A stretch of DNA of 5,574 nt from positions 1 to 5,574 of the forward strand of contig DATKCJ010000355.1 in assembly GCA_035513275.1 (NCBI GenBank). The letters are read 5' to 3'. A model generated the notes under the pieces. It saw only the letters and a list, made by a program, of their open reading frames with translations, had not been told where the DNA came from and searched no databases. Origin of the DNA: DATKCJ01 sp035513275 (GTDB lineage Bacteria > Verrucomicrobiota > Verrucomicrobiia > Opitutales > Opitutaceae). Position 1 is the stretch's first letter. Each line of letters begins with the position of its first letter. Below are positions 1 through 5,574 of this stretch, piece after piece. Position numbers and translations under genes: made by a program.

Positions 1-1220
1 GCGATCATGTCGAAGATCTTCGCCTCGGACTCGTCGAGGTTCTTCGCCTCGTTGACGGTCGGGATGATCGCGAAGTGATCGGAGACCTGCGCGTTGTTGA
101 AGATGCGCTTGTTGAACTGCACCCAGCCGTTGTCGAGCACGCGCTTCGCGTGCGGCTCGAGGCCACCCGAGAGATTCGCGAGCGCCTCGCGCACGACGGG
201 CATGTAGTCCTCCGGCAGCGCGCGCGAGTCGGTGCGCGGGTAGGTGATCATCTTGTGGCTCTCGTAAAGGGCCTGCGCGATCTGGAGCGTGCGCTTCGCG
301 GGGAAGCCGTAGCGGCCGTTGGCCTCGCGCTGAAGAGTTGTAAGATCGTAGAGCCGCGGGGCGATTTGCGTGCCGGCCTTTCGTTCCTCGGTGACCGATG
401 CCGTCGGCTTGCCCGCGCACGCTGCGACGACGGCCTCGGCGGTGGCCTTCTGCCAGATGCGGTCGATGCGATCGTGCTCGTCGTCGTTCTTCTTGAAGTC
501 GGTGCGCTGGTAGGTGCCCTCGTATTCGCCGGAGGCGATGCCGAACTTCGCGGTGACGCGCCAGTAGCCGCGCGGCTTGAAATTCCGGATTTCCAGCTCG
601 CGCGCGTATAGGATCGCGAGGGTGGGAGTCTGCACGCGGCCGACGGAGGCGACGTTGCCGGCGCGCGAGCCGAACATGCGCTTCGTGAGCGCGCGCGTGC
701 TATTGATTCCGATGAGCCAGTCAGCCTCGCTGCGGCAGCGCGCAGCGTCGGCGAGGCCATTCATCTCCGCGCCGTCGCGCAGGCTGGCGAATGCCTTGCG
801 AATGCCCTCCATGGTCATCGACGAAAGCCAGAGCCGCTTCACCGGGTGCTTGTTCTTCGCAAGCTGGCAGAGGTTCTGGAAGATCAACTCGCCCTCGCGG
901 CCGGCGTCGCAGGCGTTGATGACGAGGTTGATGTCCTTCCGCGCGATTTGTTTCTTGAGGAGCGCGAACCGGTCCTTCGACGAGGCGATGGGCTTGAGCT
1001 CAAATTTCTCCGGAATAATCGGCAGGGTTTCGAGGCGCCAGAAGCGGTATTTCTTCTCGTCGATGTCCTCCGGCATGAACAGTTCCACGACGTGGCCGAC
1101 GGCCGAACTGACGACATATTCCTCGTTCTCGTGGACGTCGCCTTTCTTGGGGACGCGGCCAAGCGCGCGCGCTATATCAACGGCTACGCTCGGCTTCTCC
1201 GCGATGACAAGGGTCTTCAT
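1..1220 (-). CDS. topB: DNA topoisomerase III (type IA), N-terminal part, cut by the left edge
   Basis: Type IA topoisomerase: cuts one DNA strand through a 5'-phosphotyrosine, passes another strand and reseals, acting on negatively supercoiled or catenated DNA in the cytoplasm. I translated 406 codons from ATG 1220 with no stop before the edge. The N-terminal Toprim domain has IAEKPS (residues 6-11, catalytic Glu8 and Lys9) and CDAGREGE (104-111). GINSTRALTK lies at 171-180 and VGRVQTPT at 193-200. The active-site motif MITYPRTDSR at 324-333 puts the nucleophile at Tyr327 with Arg329 behind it, almost the E. coli TopB position (Tyr328). SDHFAIIPT (380-388) is the conserved His segment. The missing remainder should hold the rest of the core and any zinc-finger tail. 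The start matches the family N-terminus (MKTLVIAEKPS), but no Shine-Dalgarno precedes it. The Toprim acidic triad reads D105-G107-E109, lacking the middle Asp seen in E. coli. Topoisomerase I (topA) is less likely because of the AEKPS start and the Tyr position. Confidence 0.95.
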   Translation of the reverse strand, partial: MKTLVIAEKPSVAVDIARALGRVPKKGDVHENEEYVVSSAVGHVVELFMPEDIDEKKYRFWRLETLPIIPEKFELKPIASSKDRFALLKKQIARKDINLVINACDAGREGELIFQNLCQLAKNKHPVKRLWLSSMTMEGIRKAFASLRDGAEMNGLADAARCRSEADWLIGINSTRALTKRMFGSRAGNVASVGRVQTPTLAILYARELEIRNFKPRGYWRVTAKFGIASGEYEGTYQRTDFKKNDDEHDRIDRIWQKATAEAVVAACAGKPTASVTEERKAGTQIAPRLYDLTTLQREANGRYGFPAKRTLQIAQALYESHKMITYPRTDSRALPEDYMPVVREALANLSGGLEPHAKRVLDNGWVQFNKRIFNNAQVSDHFAIIPTVNEAKNLDESEAKIFDMI

Positions 1221-1290
1221 CAGTGAAAGGCTGGCAGTAATTGGCCGCGAGGATTTGGCAAGCCCGACTTTTTGGAGACAGCCCCGTTCT

Positions 1291-1313
1291 CGCGTGCGTG
1301 CGCGCACGCGCGT
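1291..1313. other. Alternating pyrimidine-purine tract containing a 14-bp perfect palindrome
   Basis: Every step from 1291 to 1313 alternates pyrimidine and purine, using only CG, GT/TG and CA/AC steps. The perfect palindrome GCGTGCGCGCACGC sits at 1296-1309. Such tracts are the classic left-handed (Z) DNA formers under negative supercoiling. It lies 71-93 bp upstream of the topB start codon in the 160-nt gap between topB and the membrane-protein stop. The rest of that gap shows no gene, no clear promoter and no convincing terminator. A role is inference only: in GC-rich DNA, CG-rich alternation can arise by chance. Confidence 0.5.
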
Positions 1314-1380
1314 CTGCCGTGGGCGACCGGGTTGCGCATCCTGCGCCGCTCGAAAAAAGTTTCGCGAATACCGCCGCGGA

Positions 1381-2550
1381 TCAGCCCGGCAGCATCCTGT
1401 GGATACCGTGCAGCGCGAACGCGTTACCGATAACAAGCCACCACCAAAACCGCCCGTCGCGGGGCAGCGTGAGGTTGAACGCGAAGGTGAGCGGCAAGCA
1501 CGCGCGCGCCACCGACCAGTAGCCAAACCAGACGGATTCGCCGAGAACCAGCAGCAGGAGCGCAAAAGGCACCGCGGCGCGAAGCCACGGCTCGCCCGCG
1601 AACCCGCCGCCGACCGCGCGGTGGATCACCCACGCGGCCTGTAGCAGGAAGCCGGGAACCGCGATCAGGCCGAAGATTTGCCGGTAGGAAAGGTTGCCCG
1701 ACGCGATCTCCTGCGCGGAATGAACCACGTGGTTGAAGATTGCCGCGAACGGCAGCGCGAAGTTTTTCGTGCCCGTGTTGTCGCCCGCGGTCACGTTGCT
1801 GAGGAGCCACCCAAGCCAAAGCGCGAGCGGTGCGGCGATGATGAGACCGTTCAACGCGTGGCGCGTCCACGTGCGGCCAGTGCGCAGATCGCCGCCCTCA
1901 GGCGCGGCGAATGCGAGCACAGAGCTCTCGCGTGTGAGCGCCGCGGCTGCGAGCGCCGCGAGCGCGGGCCATCTTCGTCCGCGCACCGAAGCCTCCACGG
2001 CGACGAAGATGAGCAGCATCGCGGGAAGATCCGTGAGCGACATCCGAACGCTGTCGAGCGCGCCGAGACTGAGCATGCATGCGAGCCACACCGCGGAGCC
2101 GCGCCAGCCGTCTGCGCGCGTGCGGCGCCACAGCAGCCACCCGAGTGCGAGCCACGCGGCGAGATTCGCGAGCGCGAAGATGTTCAGCGTCAGCCACGCA
2201 TTGCCCACACCGAGGACGTGGACGATCGCCGGCAAAAGGATGCGGCGCGCGCGGTAGCGCGGGTTGTCGAGCGCGGCCTGCACTTCTGGCTTCGACACAT
2301 CCGGGTCGACGGCGAGCTGTGCGTAGAACTGACCGTCGTAGCCAGGATTTGGAAAGACGTGAAGCGGCTGACCATCGAGCGCAGGTAGCCTTCCTTCGTC
2401 GAAGAGCGCGCCAAACCGGATCAGGCTCGTGAAGCCGGTGTCGGCGTCGTAGCGCCAGGCGACCATCGCGAGCACGAACGCCACGGCTGCCAGGCAGGGC
2501 CACGCGTGTGGCGGGACCCTGCTAGGCGAACTGAGTGGCCGAGGCTCCAC
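1381..2550 (-). CDS. Polytopic inner-membrane protein of unknown function, GT-C-like layout
   Basis: I do not recognise a named family. From GTG 2550 the product is 389 residues with about ten hydrophobic segments: roughly 16-33, 103-117, 118-141, 151-166, 173-189, 194-206, 232-252, 290-310, 323-344 and 345-382 (probably two). A loop after the first helix carries PGYDGQFYAQLAVDP (69-83), followed by NPRYRARRILLP (96-107). Later motifs are SLTDLPAMLL (171-180) and LTRESS (205-210). Acidic residues in the first large loop plus many helices recall GT-C lipid-linked-sugar glycosyltransferases, but that is resemblance, not proof. GTG 2550 is preferred because it leaves a 16-nt gap after the aminotransferase stop. 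The in-frame ATG at 2619 would add 23 residues rich in Arg, Ser and Pro that look like the aminotransferase 3' end read out of frame. The gene is probably co-transcribed with the aminotransferase. No clear Shine-Dalgarno is seen. Confidence 0.82.
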   Translation of the reverse strand: MEPRPLSSPSRVPPHAWPCLAAVAFVLAMVAWRYDADTGFTSLIRFGALFDEGRLPALDGQPLHVFPNPGYDGQFYAQLAVDPDVSKPEVQAALDNPRYRARRILLPAIVHVLGVGNAWLTLNIFALANLAAWLALGWLLWRRTRADGWRGSAVWLACMLSLGALDSVRMSLTDLPAMLLIFVAVEASVRGRRWPALAALAAAALTRESSVLAFAAPEGGDLRTGRTWTRHALNGLIIAAPLALWLGWLLSNVTAGDNTGTKNFALPFAAIFNHVVHSAQEIASGNLSYRQIFGLIAVPGFLLQAAWVIHRAVGGGFAGEPWLRAAVPFALLLLVLGESVWFGYWSVARACLPLTFAFNLTLPRDGRFWWWLVIGNAFALHGIHRMLPG

Positions 2551-2566
2551 TGTGCGGCGTCGAGAC

Positions 2567-3658
2567 TCAGGCCGCTCCCGGCACGGAAAGCTCGGCGAGC
2601 GAGGCGTCGATCGCCGCAAGGAGTTTCTCCATCGAGCCGTCGGTTTCGTCGCCCATGTTGGAGATGCGGATGGTCTTGCCCTTGAGCTTGCCGTAGCCGC
2701 CGTCGATCAGGAAACCGTGCTTTGTCTTGAGCAGCTTGTTGAGCGCTGCCGGATCGAAGCCGAGCGTGTTGCGCAGGCAGTTCAGCGTGACTGATCCGTA
2801 TTGCGGCTCGGGGAAGAGCGTGAGGCCCTTCGCCGCGCCCCAGGCGCGCACGCGGGCGTTCAAGCGAGTGTGGCGCGCGTGGCGGATCTCGATCCCCTCG
2901 GCGGCGATGTCCTCGAGCTTCGAGCGAAGCGCGTAGATGAGCGCGATCGTCGGCGTGCTCGGCGTCATGCCCTTCTCGTGGTTTGCCTGGAACTCGAGCA
3001 GGTCAAAATAGTAGCCGCGGCCGGGAGTCTTACCGGCGCGCGCGCGGGCCCGCTCCGAGACGGCGAAGAGCGACATGCCCGGCGGGAGCGCGAGCGCCTT
3101 CTGCGAACCGGTGAGCATTATGTCGACGCCCAGCTCGTCCTTCGGGATCGGCATCGCGCTGAATGAGCTGACGGGGTCGACGATCGCGATGACGTCGGGA
3201 AACTCGCGCACGACCGCCATGATCTCGGCGAGCGGGCTCATCGTGCCGGTCGAGGTCTCGTTATGCACGAGCGTGATCGCGTCGAACGCGCCAGTCGCGA
3301 GCTGCTCGCGCACGGCGGTAGGATCGACAGGTTTGCCCCACTCGAACTTCAGGGCCGTGGCTTCCTTGCCGCAGCGCTGGGCGACATCGAACCACTTGTC
3401 CGAGAACGCGCCGTTCATGCACGTGAGGACGCGGCGGCCGACCACGTTGCGGATTGAGCCTTCCATGACGCCCCACGCCGAGCTCGTGCTCAGGTAAACC
3501 GGATCCTTGGTCCCGAAAAGGGAGGCGAGTCCGGGCTGGATCGCCTGGTAGAGGGCCACGAAGTCCGAGCTTCGGTGGCCGATCATCGGCTGTTGCATCG
3601 CGCGAAGTGTCTTTTCCGACACGTGCACGGGGCCTGGAATGTGGAGATGGATGCTCAT
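2567..3658 (-). CDS. PLP-dependent class V aminotransferase (alanine-glyoxylate / serine-pyruvate type)
   Basis: A fold-type I PLP enzyme that moves an amino group between a small amino acid (Ala or Ser) and a 2-oxo acid such as glyoxylate or pyruvate, in the cytoplasm. The 363-residue product is the usual family length. HIPGPVHV (6-13) is the N-terminal GP segment. STSSAWGVMEG (57-67) fits the phosphate-binding region. HNETSTGT (132-139) is the conserved substrate-side motif. IVDPVSS (159-165) supplies Asp161 to the pyridine nitrogen, and TGSQKALALPPG (183-194) supplies the Schiff-base Lys187. Arg331 in TIRISNMGD probably binds the substrate carboxylate. ATG 3658 is chosen because the conserved sequence begins there; GGAGG lies about 15 nt upstream, further than ideal. 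An in-frame ATG at 3691 would add 11 residues of no family character. First gene of a minus-strand pair and divergent from lpxK. Motifs cannot settle the substrate: 2-aminoethylphosphonate or phosphoserine-type relatives remain possible, though no phosphonate genes are nearby. Confidence 0.92.
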   Translation of the reverse strand: MSIHLHIPGPVHVSEKTLRAMQQPMIGHRSSDFVALYQAIQPGLASLFGTKDPVYLSTSSAWGVMEGSIRNVVGRRVLTCMNGAFSDKWFDVAQRCGKEATALKFEWGKPVDPTAVREQLATGAFDAITLVHNETSTGTMSPLAEIMAVVREFPDVIAIVDPVSSFSAMPIPKDELGVDIMLTGSQKALALPPGMSLFAVSERARARAGKTPGRGYYFDLLEFQANHEKGMTPSTPTIALIYALRSKLEDIAAEGIEIRHARHTRLNARVRAWGAAKGLTLFPEPQYGSVTLNCLRNTLGFDPAALNKLLKTKHGFLIDGGYGKLKGKTIRISNMGDETDGSMEKLLAAIDASLAELSVPGAA

Positions 3659-3739
3659 GGTGATGGAACTTGTCCTCCCCGCAGCGGGCAACCGGTTGCA
3701 CGACTCGATGTTGGATTGGTTTGCATGCCAGCCGCCGCG

Positions 3740-3768
3740 CTTAGAGAAAACATCTAACCACGCCTCAA
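3740..3768 (-). promoter_or_regulatory. Weak candidate sigma-70-type promoter for the aminotransferase pair
   Basis: On the minus strand TTGAGG (3768-3763, 4/6 to TTGACA) is followed after 17 nt by TCTAAG (3745-3740, 4/6 to TATAAT), about 80 nt upstream of ATG 3658. The spacing is ideal but both boxes are mediocre and only sequence supports it. It lies back to back with the lpxK promoter candidate in the 154-nt divergent region 3659-3812. Confidence 0.25.
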
Positions 3769-3771
3769 CGG

Positions 3772-3799
3772 TTGTGGGCCGTCAATTCCTCTTTATACT
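3772..3799 (+). promoter_or_regulatory. Candidate sigma-70-type promoter for lpxK with a very short leader
   Basis: TATACT at 3794-3799 matches five of six bases of the -10 consensus and sits in a locally AT-rich patch of otherwise GC-rich DNA. TTGTGG (3772-3777, 3/6) lies 16 nt upstream as a weak -35. Transcription would start near 3806, only about 7 nt before the lpxK ATG at 3813. That agrees with the absence of a Shine-Dalgarno there. Confidence 0.42.
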
Positions 3800-3812
3800 C
3801 ATTCCACGGCCA

Positions 3813-5003
3813 ATGCCGACCAGTTGGATCAAGCGCAAGGTCATCGAGTTTGAGGAATTCACCGTCGACGTGATCTCCGGCCGCCGCGAGGACAGGTCGG
3901 CCACCGTCTACAGCGTATTCCTCCTCTCGGTCTCCTGGCTGTTCAACTGGATCGTGCAGCTCCGCCTGTGGCTCTACCGCAACCGCATCCTGAAGGACCA
4001 GCCGCTGGGATGCCTGGTGGTCGTCGTGGGGAACCTCACCGTCGGCGGCACCGGCAAGACTCCGATCGTGGAAAAGTTTGCCCGCGCGCTCGCGGACCGG
4101 GGCCGGAAGGTCGCGATCCTCAGCCGCGGTTATAAGAGCCGCTCAACGCCCCCGTGGACGCGCTTCTGGAACTGGATGAGCAGCGGGCAGGAACCCCCGC
4201 CGAAGGTCGTGAGCGACGGCACGACGGTGCTGCTCGATTCCGACGAGGCGGGCGACGAGCCCTTCATGCTCGCGCGGAATCTTCCCGGAGTCGTCGTCCT
4301 CGTCGACAAGAACCGCGTGAAGGCCGGCACCTACGCGATCAAGAAGTTTGGCTGCGACACGCTCGTGCTCGACGACGGCTTCCAATACCTCCCGCTAAAG
4401 GGCCGGCTCAACCTGCTACTCGTCGACAAGAGCAATCCCTTCGGCAACGGCGAGATGCTGCCGCGCGGCCTCCTGCGCGAACCGGTGAAGCACCTCACGC
4501 GCGCGTCCTACGTTTTCCTCACGAAGTCCGACGGAACGCGCGACCAAGACCTCGAGGAACTGATCCAGCGGCACAATCCCGGCGTCGATATCATCGAGTG
4601 CGCACACAAGCCCCAATACCTCCAGCGCATCGGCGGCCCCGAGCGATACGGACTCGAGTTTCTCAAGGGCAAGCGCGTGGGCGCGTTCAGCGGCATCGCT
4701 GCGCCAGAAAGTTTTGAGGGCTTCGTGCGAAAGGGCGGCGCAAACCTCGTCTACGCGAAGCGCTTCATGGACCACTACCGCTTCACGCCGGAGGACCTCG
4801 CACTCGTCTTCAAGCAGGCGGTCGCGGCGAACCTGGAGTTTCTTGTGACAACCGAGAAGGACTCCGTGCGCCTCGCCGCGGACCTCGTGCCGCCGCTGCC
4901 GATCTACTACCTTCGCCTCGAGATCGAAATCCTGCGCGGCGCGACGGATTTTCAGGAAGCCGTCGAGCGCATCTGCTTCCCCGAGACGCAACAGGCGAAG
5001 TGA
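3813..5003 (+). CDS. lpxK: Tetraacyldisaccharide 4'-kinase (lipid A 4'-kinase)
   Basis: Uses ATP to phosphorylate the 4' position of the tetraacyl disaccharide-1-phosphate, giving lipid IVA in the Raetz pathway at the cytoplasmic face of the inner membrane. The 396-residue product has a hydrophobic anchor helix at about 32-54, then the P-loop VGNLTVGGTGKTP (72-84, Lys82). LSRGYKS (103-109) and VSDG (133-136) follow. AGDEP (146-150) holds Asp148, probably the catalytic acid of the family, and LVLDDGFQY (184-192) is the Walker B-like acidic pair. NPFGNGEMLPRGLLREP (208-224) and FLTKSD (235-240) are typical. DHYRFTPED (320-328) gives the conserved His321, and TTEKDSVRL (346-354) is near the C-terminus. 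ATG 3813 is chosen because it starts just before the membrane lead-in. The frame stays open back to 3639, but that stretch runs through the promoter region and into the divergent gene. A proline-rich segment of about 20 residues separates SRGYKS from VSDG. No T-rich terminator follows. Confidence 0.96.
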   Translation: MPTSWIKRKVIEFEEFTVDVISGRREDRSATVYSVFLLSVSWLFNWIVQLRLWLYRNRILKDQPLGCLVVVVGNLTVGGTGKTPIVEKFARALADRGRKVAILSRGYKSRSTPPWTRFWNWMSSGQEPPPKVVSDGTTVLLDSDEAGDEPFMLARNLPGVVVLVDKNRVKAGTYAIKKFGCDTLVLDDGFQYLPLKGRLNLLLVDKSNPFGNGEMLPRGLLREPVKHLTRASYVFLTKSDGTRDQDLEELIQRHNPGVDIIECAHKPQYLQRIGGPERYGLEFLKGKRVGAFSGIAAPESFEGFVRKGGANLVYAKRFMDHYRFTPEDLALVFKQAVAANLEFLVTTEKDSVRLAADLVPPLPIYYLRLEIEILRGATDFQEAVERICFPETQQAK

Positions 5004-5031
5004 GGGGGCGCGGCGTAACGCCTTCTTGTGG

Positions 5032-5080
5032 GTCGGGCTTTCTTGTCCTCCGAAGCCTTGGCGAAGGAGGAACGCCCGAC
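5032..5080. repeat. Nested inverted repeat, likely a dispersed intergenic hairpin element
   Basis: An outer 7-bp stem GTCGGGC (5032-5038) / GCCCGAC (5074-5080) encloses an inner 6-bp stem TCCTCC (5046-5051) / GGAGGA (5066-5071). The loop carries symmetric GAA/GAA flanks around GCCTTGGC. It starts 28 nt after the lpxK stop, so it could act as a 3' structure for that mRNA, but no T-run follows and an intrinsic terminator is not supported. From memory, a CCTCCGAAGC...GCGAAGGAGG core of this kind recurs between genes in verrucomicrobial and related genomes; I cannot verify copy number here. Confidence 0.55.
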
Positions 5081-5123
5081 GCCGAAATACGTAAGTCCGC
5101 CGATCCGTCGGGCGTAAAGCCCG
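5072..5123. repeat. 10-bp inverted repeat plus overlapping short hairpin
   Basis: ACGCCCGACG (5072-5081) is the exact reverse complement of CGTCGGGCGT (5106-5115), with a 24-nt loop. The right arm can instead fold locally, CGGGC (5109-5113) with GCCCG (5119-5123) around a GTAAA loop. The left arm overlaps the right arm of the preceding nested repeat, so these stems cannot all form at once. Confidence 0.5.
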
Positions 5124-5146
5124 TCCCTCAATCGGAAGGATTTCTC

Positions 5147-5163
5147 CCGGCATGAAGTGCCGG
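5147..5163. repeat. 6-bp stem, 5-nt loop hairpin
   Basis: CCGGCA (5147-5152) and TGCCGG (5158-5163) are perfect complements around loop TGAAG. It abuts the left arm of the long palindrome and shares its CCGG at 5160-5163. No T-run follows, so it is not a clear terminator. It may be an end structure of the same repeat element. Confidence 0.4.
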
Positions 5164-5257
5164 TTAGGGAGTTTGTCGGGAAAGGTCGTCACCGGAGTGG
5201 GGGCGTATTCCAGAGCCCGGCTGTGGTAGCGGCCAGTTGCGACAAACTCCCTGCCGG
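5160..5257. repeat. About 98-nt imperfect palindrome, possible REP/MITE-like intergenic element
   Basis: A perfect 13-bp arm pair AGGGAGTTTGTCG (5166-5178) / CGACAAACTCCCT (5240-5252) forms the core. Outside it, CCGG at 5160-5163 can pair with CCGG at 5254-5257 across a small bulge. Inside, after symmetric 5-nt internal loops, GGTCGTCACC (5184-5193) pairs with GGTAGCGGCC (5225-5234) at nine of ten positions including two G-T wobbles. GGGC (5201-5204) and GCCC (5215-5218) can close the tip. The element is 37 nt upstream of the aminopeptidase start. Its size and layered stem resemble non-autonomous palindromic repeats; transposase, target duplication and copy number cannot be judged here. With the neighbouring hairpins it accounts for most of the 290-nt gap 5004-5293, where I see no coding evidence. 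Confidence 0.6.
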
Positions 5258-5293
5258 GTTGCGTTTTCCCCCTCCGACGGCTTTCAAGGTTCA

Positions 5294-5574
5294 ATGAAGG
5301 ATACCCGCTACGATCAACTGGCCGGCGTGCTGACCGGCTTCTCCACAAAGCTGCAGCGCGGCGAACGCGTGCTCATCGATGCATTCGACGTGCCGGACGA
5401 AATCGTGATCTCGCTCATCCGCGCTGCGCGAGCCCGCGGTGCGCTGCCGTATGTGCAGGTGAACCGCGCGACGATTTCGCGCGAAATGCTCCGCGGCGCC
5501 ACCAAGGAGCAAGTCTCGACAGCCGCGCGCATCGAACTCGCGCGGATGAAGAAGATGGACGCCTACATCGCCCT
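5294..5574 (+). CDS. M29-family (AmpS/PepS-type) metallo-aminopeptidase, N-terminal part, cut by the right edge
   Basis: M29 enzymes are dimeric cytoplasmic metallopeptidases that release N-terminal residues from peptides. Only 93 complete codons are present, all in the N-terminal domain; the metal ligands lie further on and cannot be checked. Supporting sequence: YDQLAGVLTGFSTKLQRGE (6-24), then RVLIDAFDVPDEIVISLIR (25-43), then ARGALPYVQV (47-56), and an ending that includes ELARMKKMDAYIA (81-93). This fits the family opening in which a short helix, the Q-x-GE turn and a beta strand precede a helix and the G-x-P strand. The start at ATG 5294 has AAGG at 5286-5289 with a 4-nt spacer, a weak and close ribosome site. 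It lies on the same strand as lpxK, 290 nt downstream, but the repeat-filled gap makes a separate promoter likely. Confidence in the family is good but not absolute given the truncation. Confidence 0.85.
   Translation, partial: MKDTRYDQLAGVLTGFSTKLQRGERVLIDAFDVPDEIVISLIRAARARGALPYVQVNRATISREMLRGATKEQVSTAARIELARMKKMDAYIA

Noticed and set aside
1234..1261. TTGCCA ... TACTGC as a topB promoter
   Set aside because: The -35 is acceptable (TTGCCA) but the best -10 at the right distance matches only two of six consensus bases.
1351..1364. Small hairpin CGAAA/TTTCG with an A/T run, as terminator of the membrane gene
   Set aside because: The stem is only 5 bp and AT-rich, and the T-run falls in the loop and 3' arm rather than after the stem on the minus strand.
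577..1644. Long plus-strand open frame over topB and the gap after it
   Set aside because: It runs antisense to a topoisomerase with all family motifs, crosses the intergenic gap and the 3' end of the membrane gene, and has the Arg/Ala/Ser-rich composition of a GC-rich shadow frame.
1678..2388. Plus-strand open frame antisense to the membrane-protein gene
   Set aside because: Composition is Arg/Glu/Ala-rich with no recognisable motif, while the opposite strand gives a coherent multi-helix protein.
2551..2619. ATG 2619 as start of the membrane protein
   Set aside because: It would overlap the aminotransferase by 53 nt and add a charged, low-complexity tail; GTG 2550 leaves a tidy 16-nt gap before the first membrane segment.
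3639..3812. Upstream extension of lpxK to ATG 3639
   Set aside because: The extra 58 residues have no family counterpart, overlap the start of the divergent aminotransferase gene and include the candidate promoter.
4416..5348. 310-codon minus-strand open frame antisense to lpxK and across the following gap
   Set aside because: It covers LpxK catalytic motifs, reads through the inverted repeats and overlaps the aminopeptidase start. No family resemblance; its repeat-derived part explains any matches elsewhere.

Overview
The window is a GC-rich (clearly above 60% by eye), gene-dense bacterial chromosome segment. It holds five protein genes, two of them cut by the window edges, and no RNA genes, CRISPR array or insertion sequence. 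An lpxK gene implies a Gram-negative cell that makes lipid A. The wording of the LpxK protein (long N-terminal membrane lead-in, extra segment after SRGYKS, Tyr instead of His in DDGFQY), the M29 aminopeptidase next to it and the style of the intergenic repeats suggest Verrucomicrobiota. That assignment is inference from remembered family patterns, not a search result.

Layout. On the minus strand, 1-1220 is the N-terminal 406 codons of a type IA topoisomerase (topoisomerase III, topB), which runs off the left edge. A 160-nt gap (1221-1380) follows, containing a 23-nt alternating pyrimidine-purine tract. Next is a minus-strand pair, likely an operon transcribed right to left: a PLP-dependent class V aminotransferase (2567-3658), then, 16 nt downstream, a polytopic membrane protein of unknown function (1381-2550). 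On the plus strand, lpxK (3813-5003) diverges from the aminotransferase across a 154-nt region holding a good -10 box for lpxK. A 290-nt non-coding stretch (5004-5293) is packed with inverted repeats. The N-terminus of an M29-type aminopeptidase begins at 5294 and runs off the right edge.

Working together. The genes do not form one obvious pathway. LpxK phosphorylates the lipid A disaccharide at the inner membrane, the topoisomerase handles DNA topology, the aminotransferase probably acts on glyoxylate or pyruvate and small amino acids, and the aminopeptidase trims peptides. The membrane protein resembles GT-C-type envelope proteins in general design only. I see no defence, phage or secretion system. 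The least ordinary material is non-coding: a roughly 98-nt imperfect palindrome and a chain of mutually exclusive stems between lpxK and the aminopeptidase gene.
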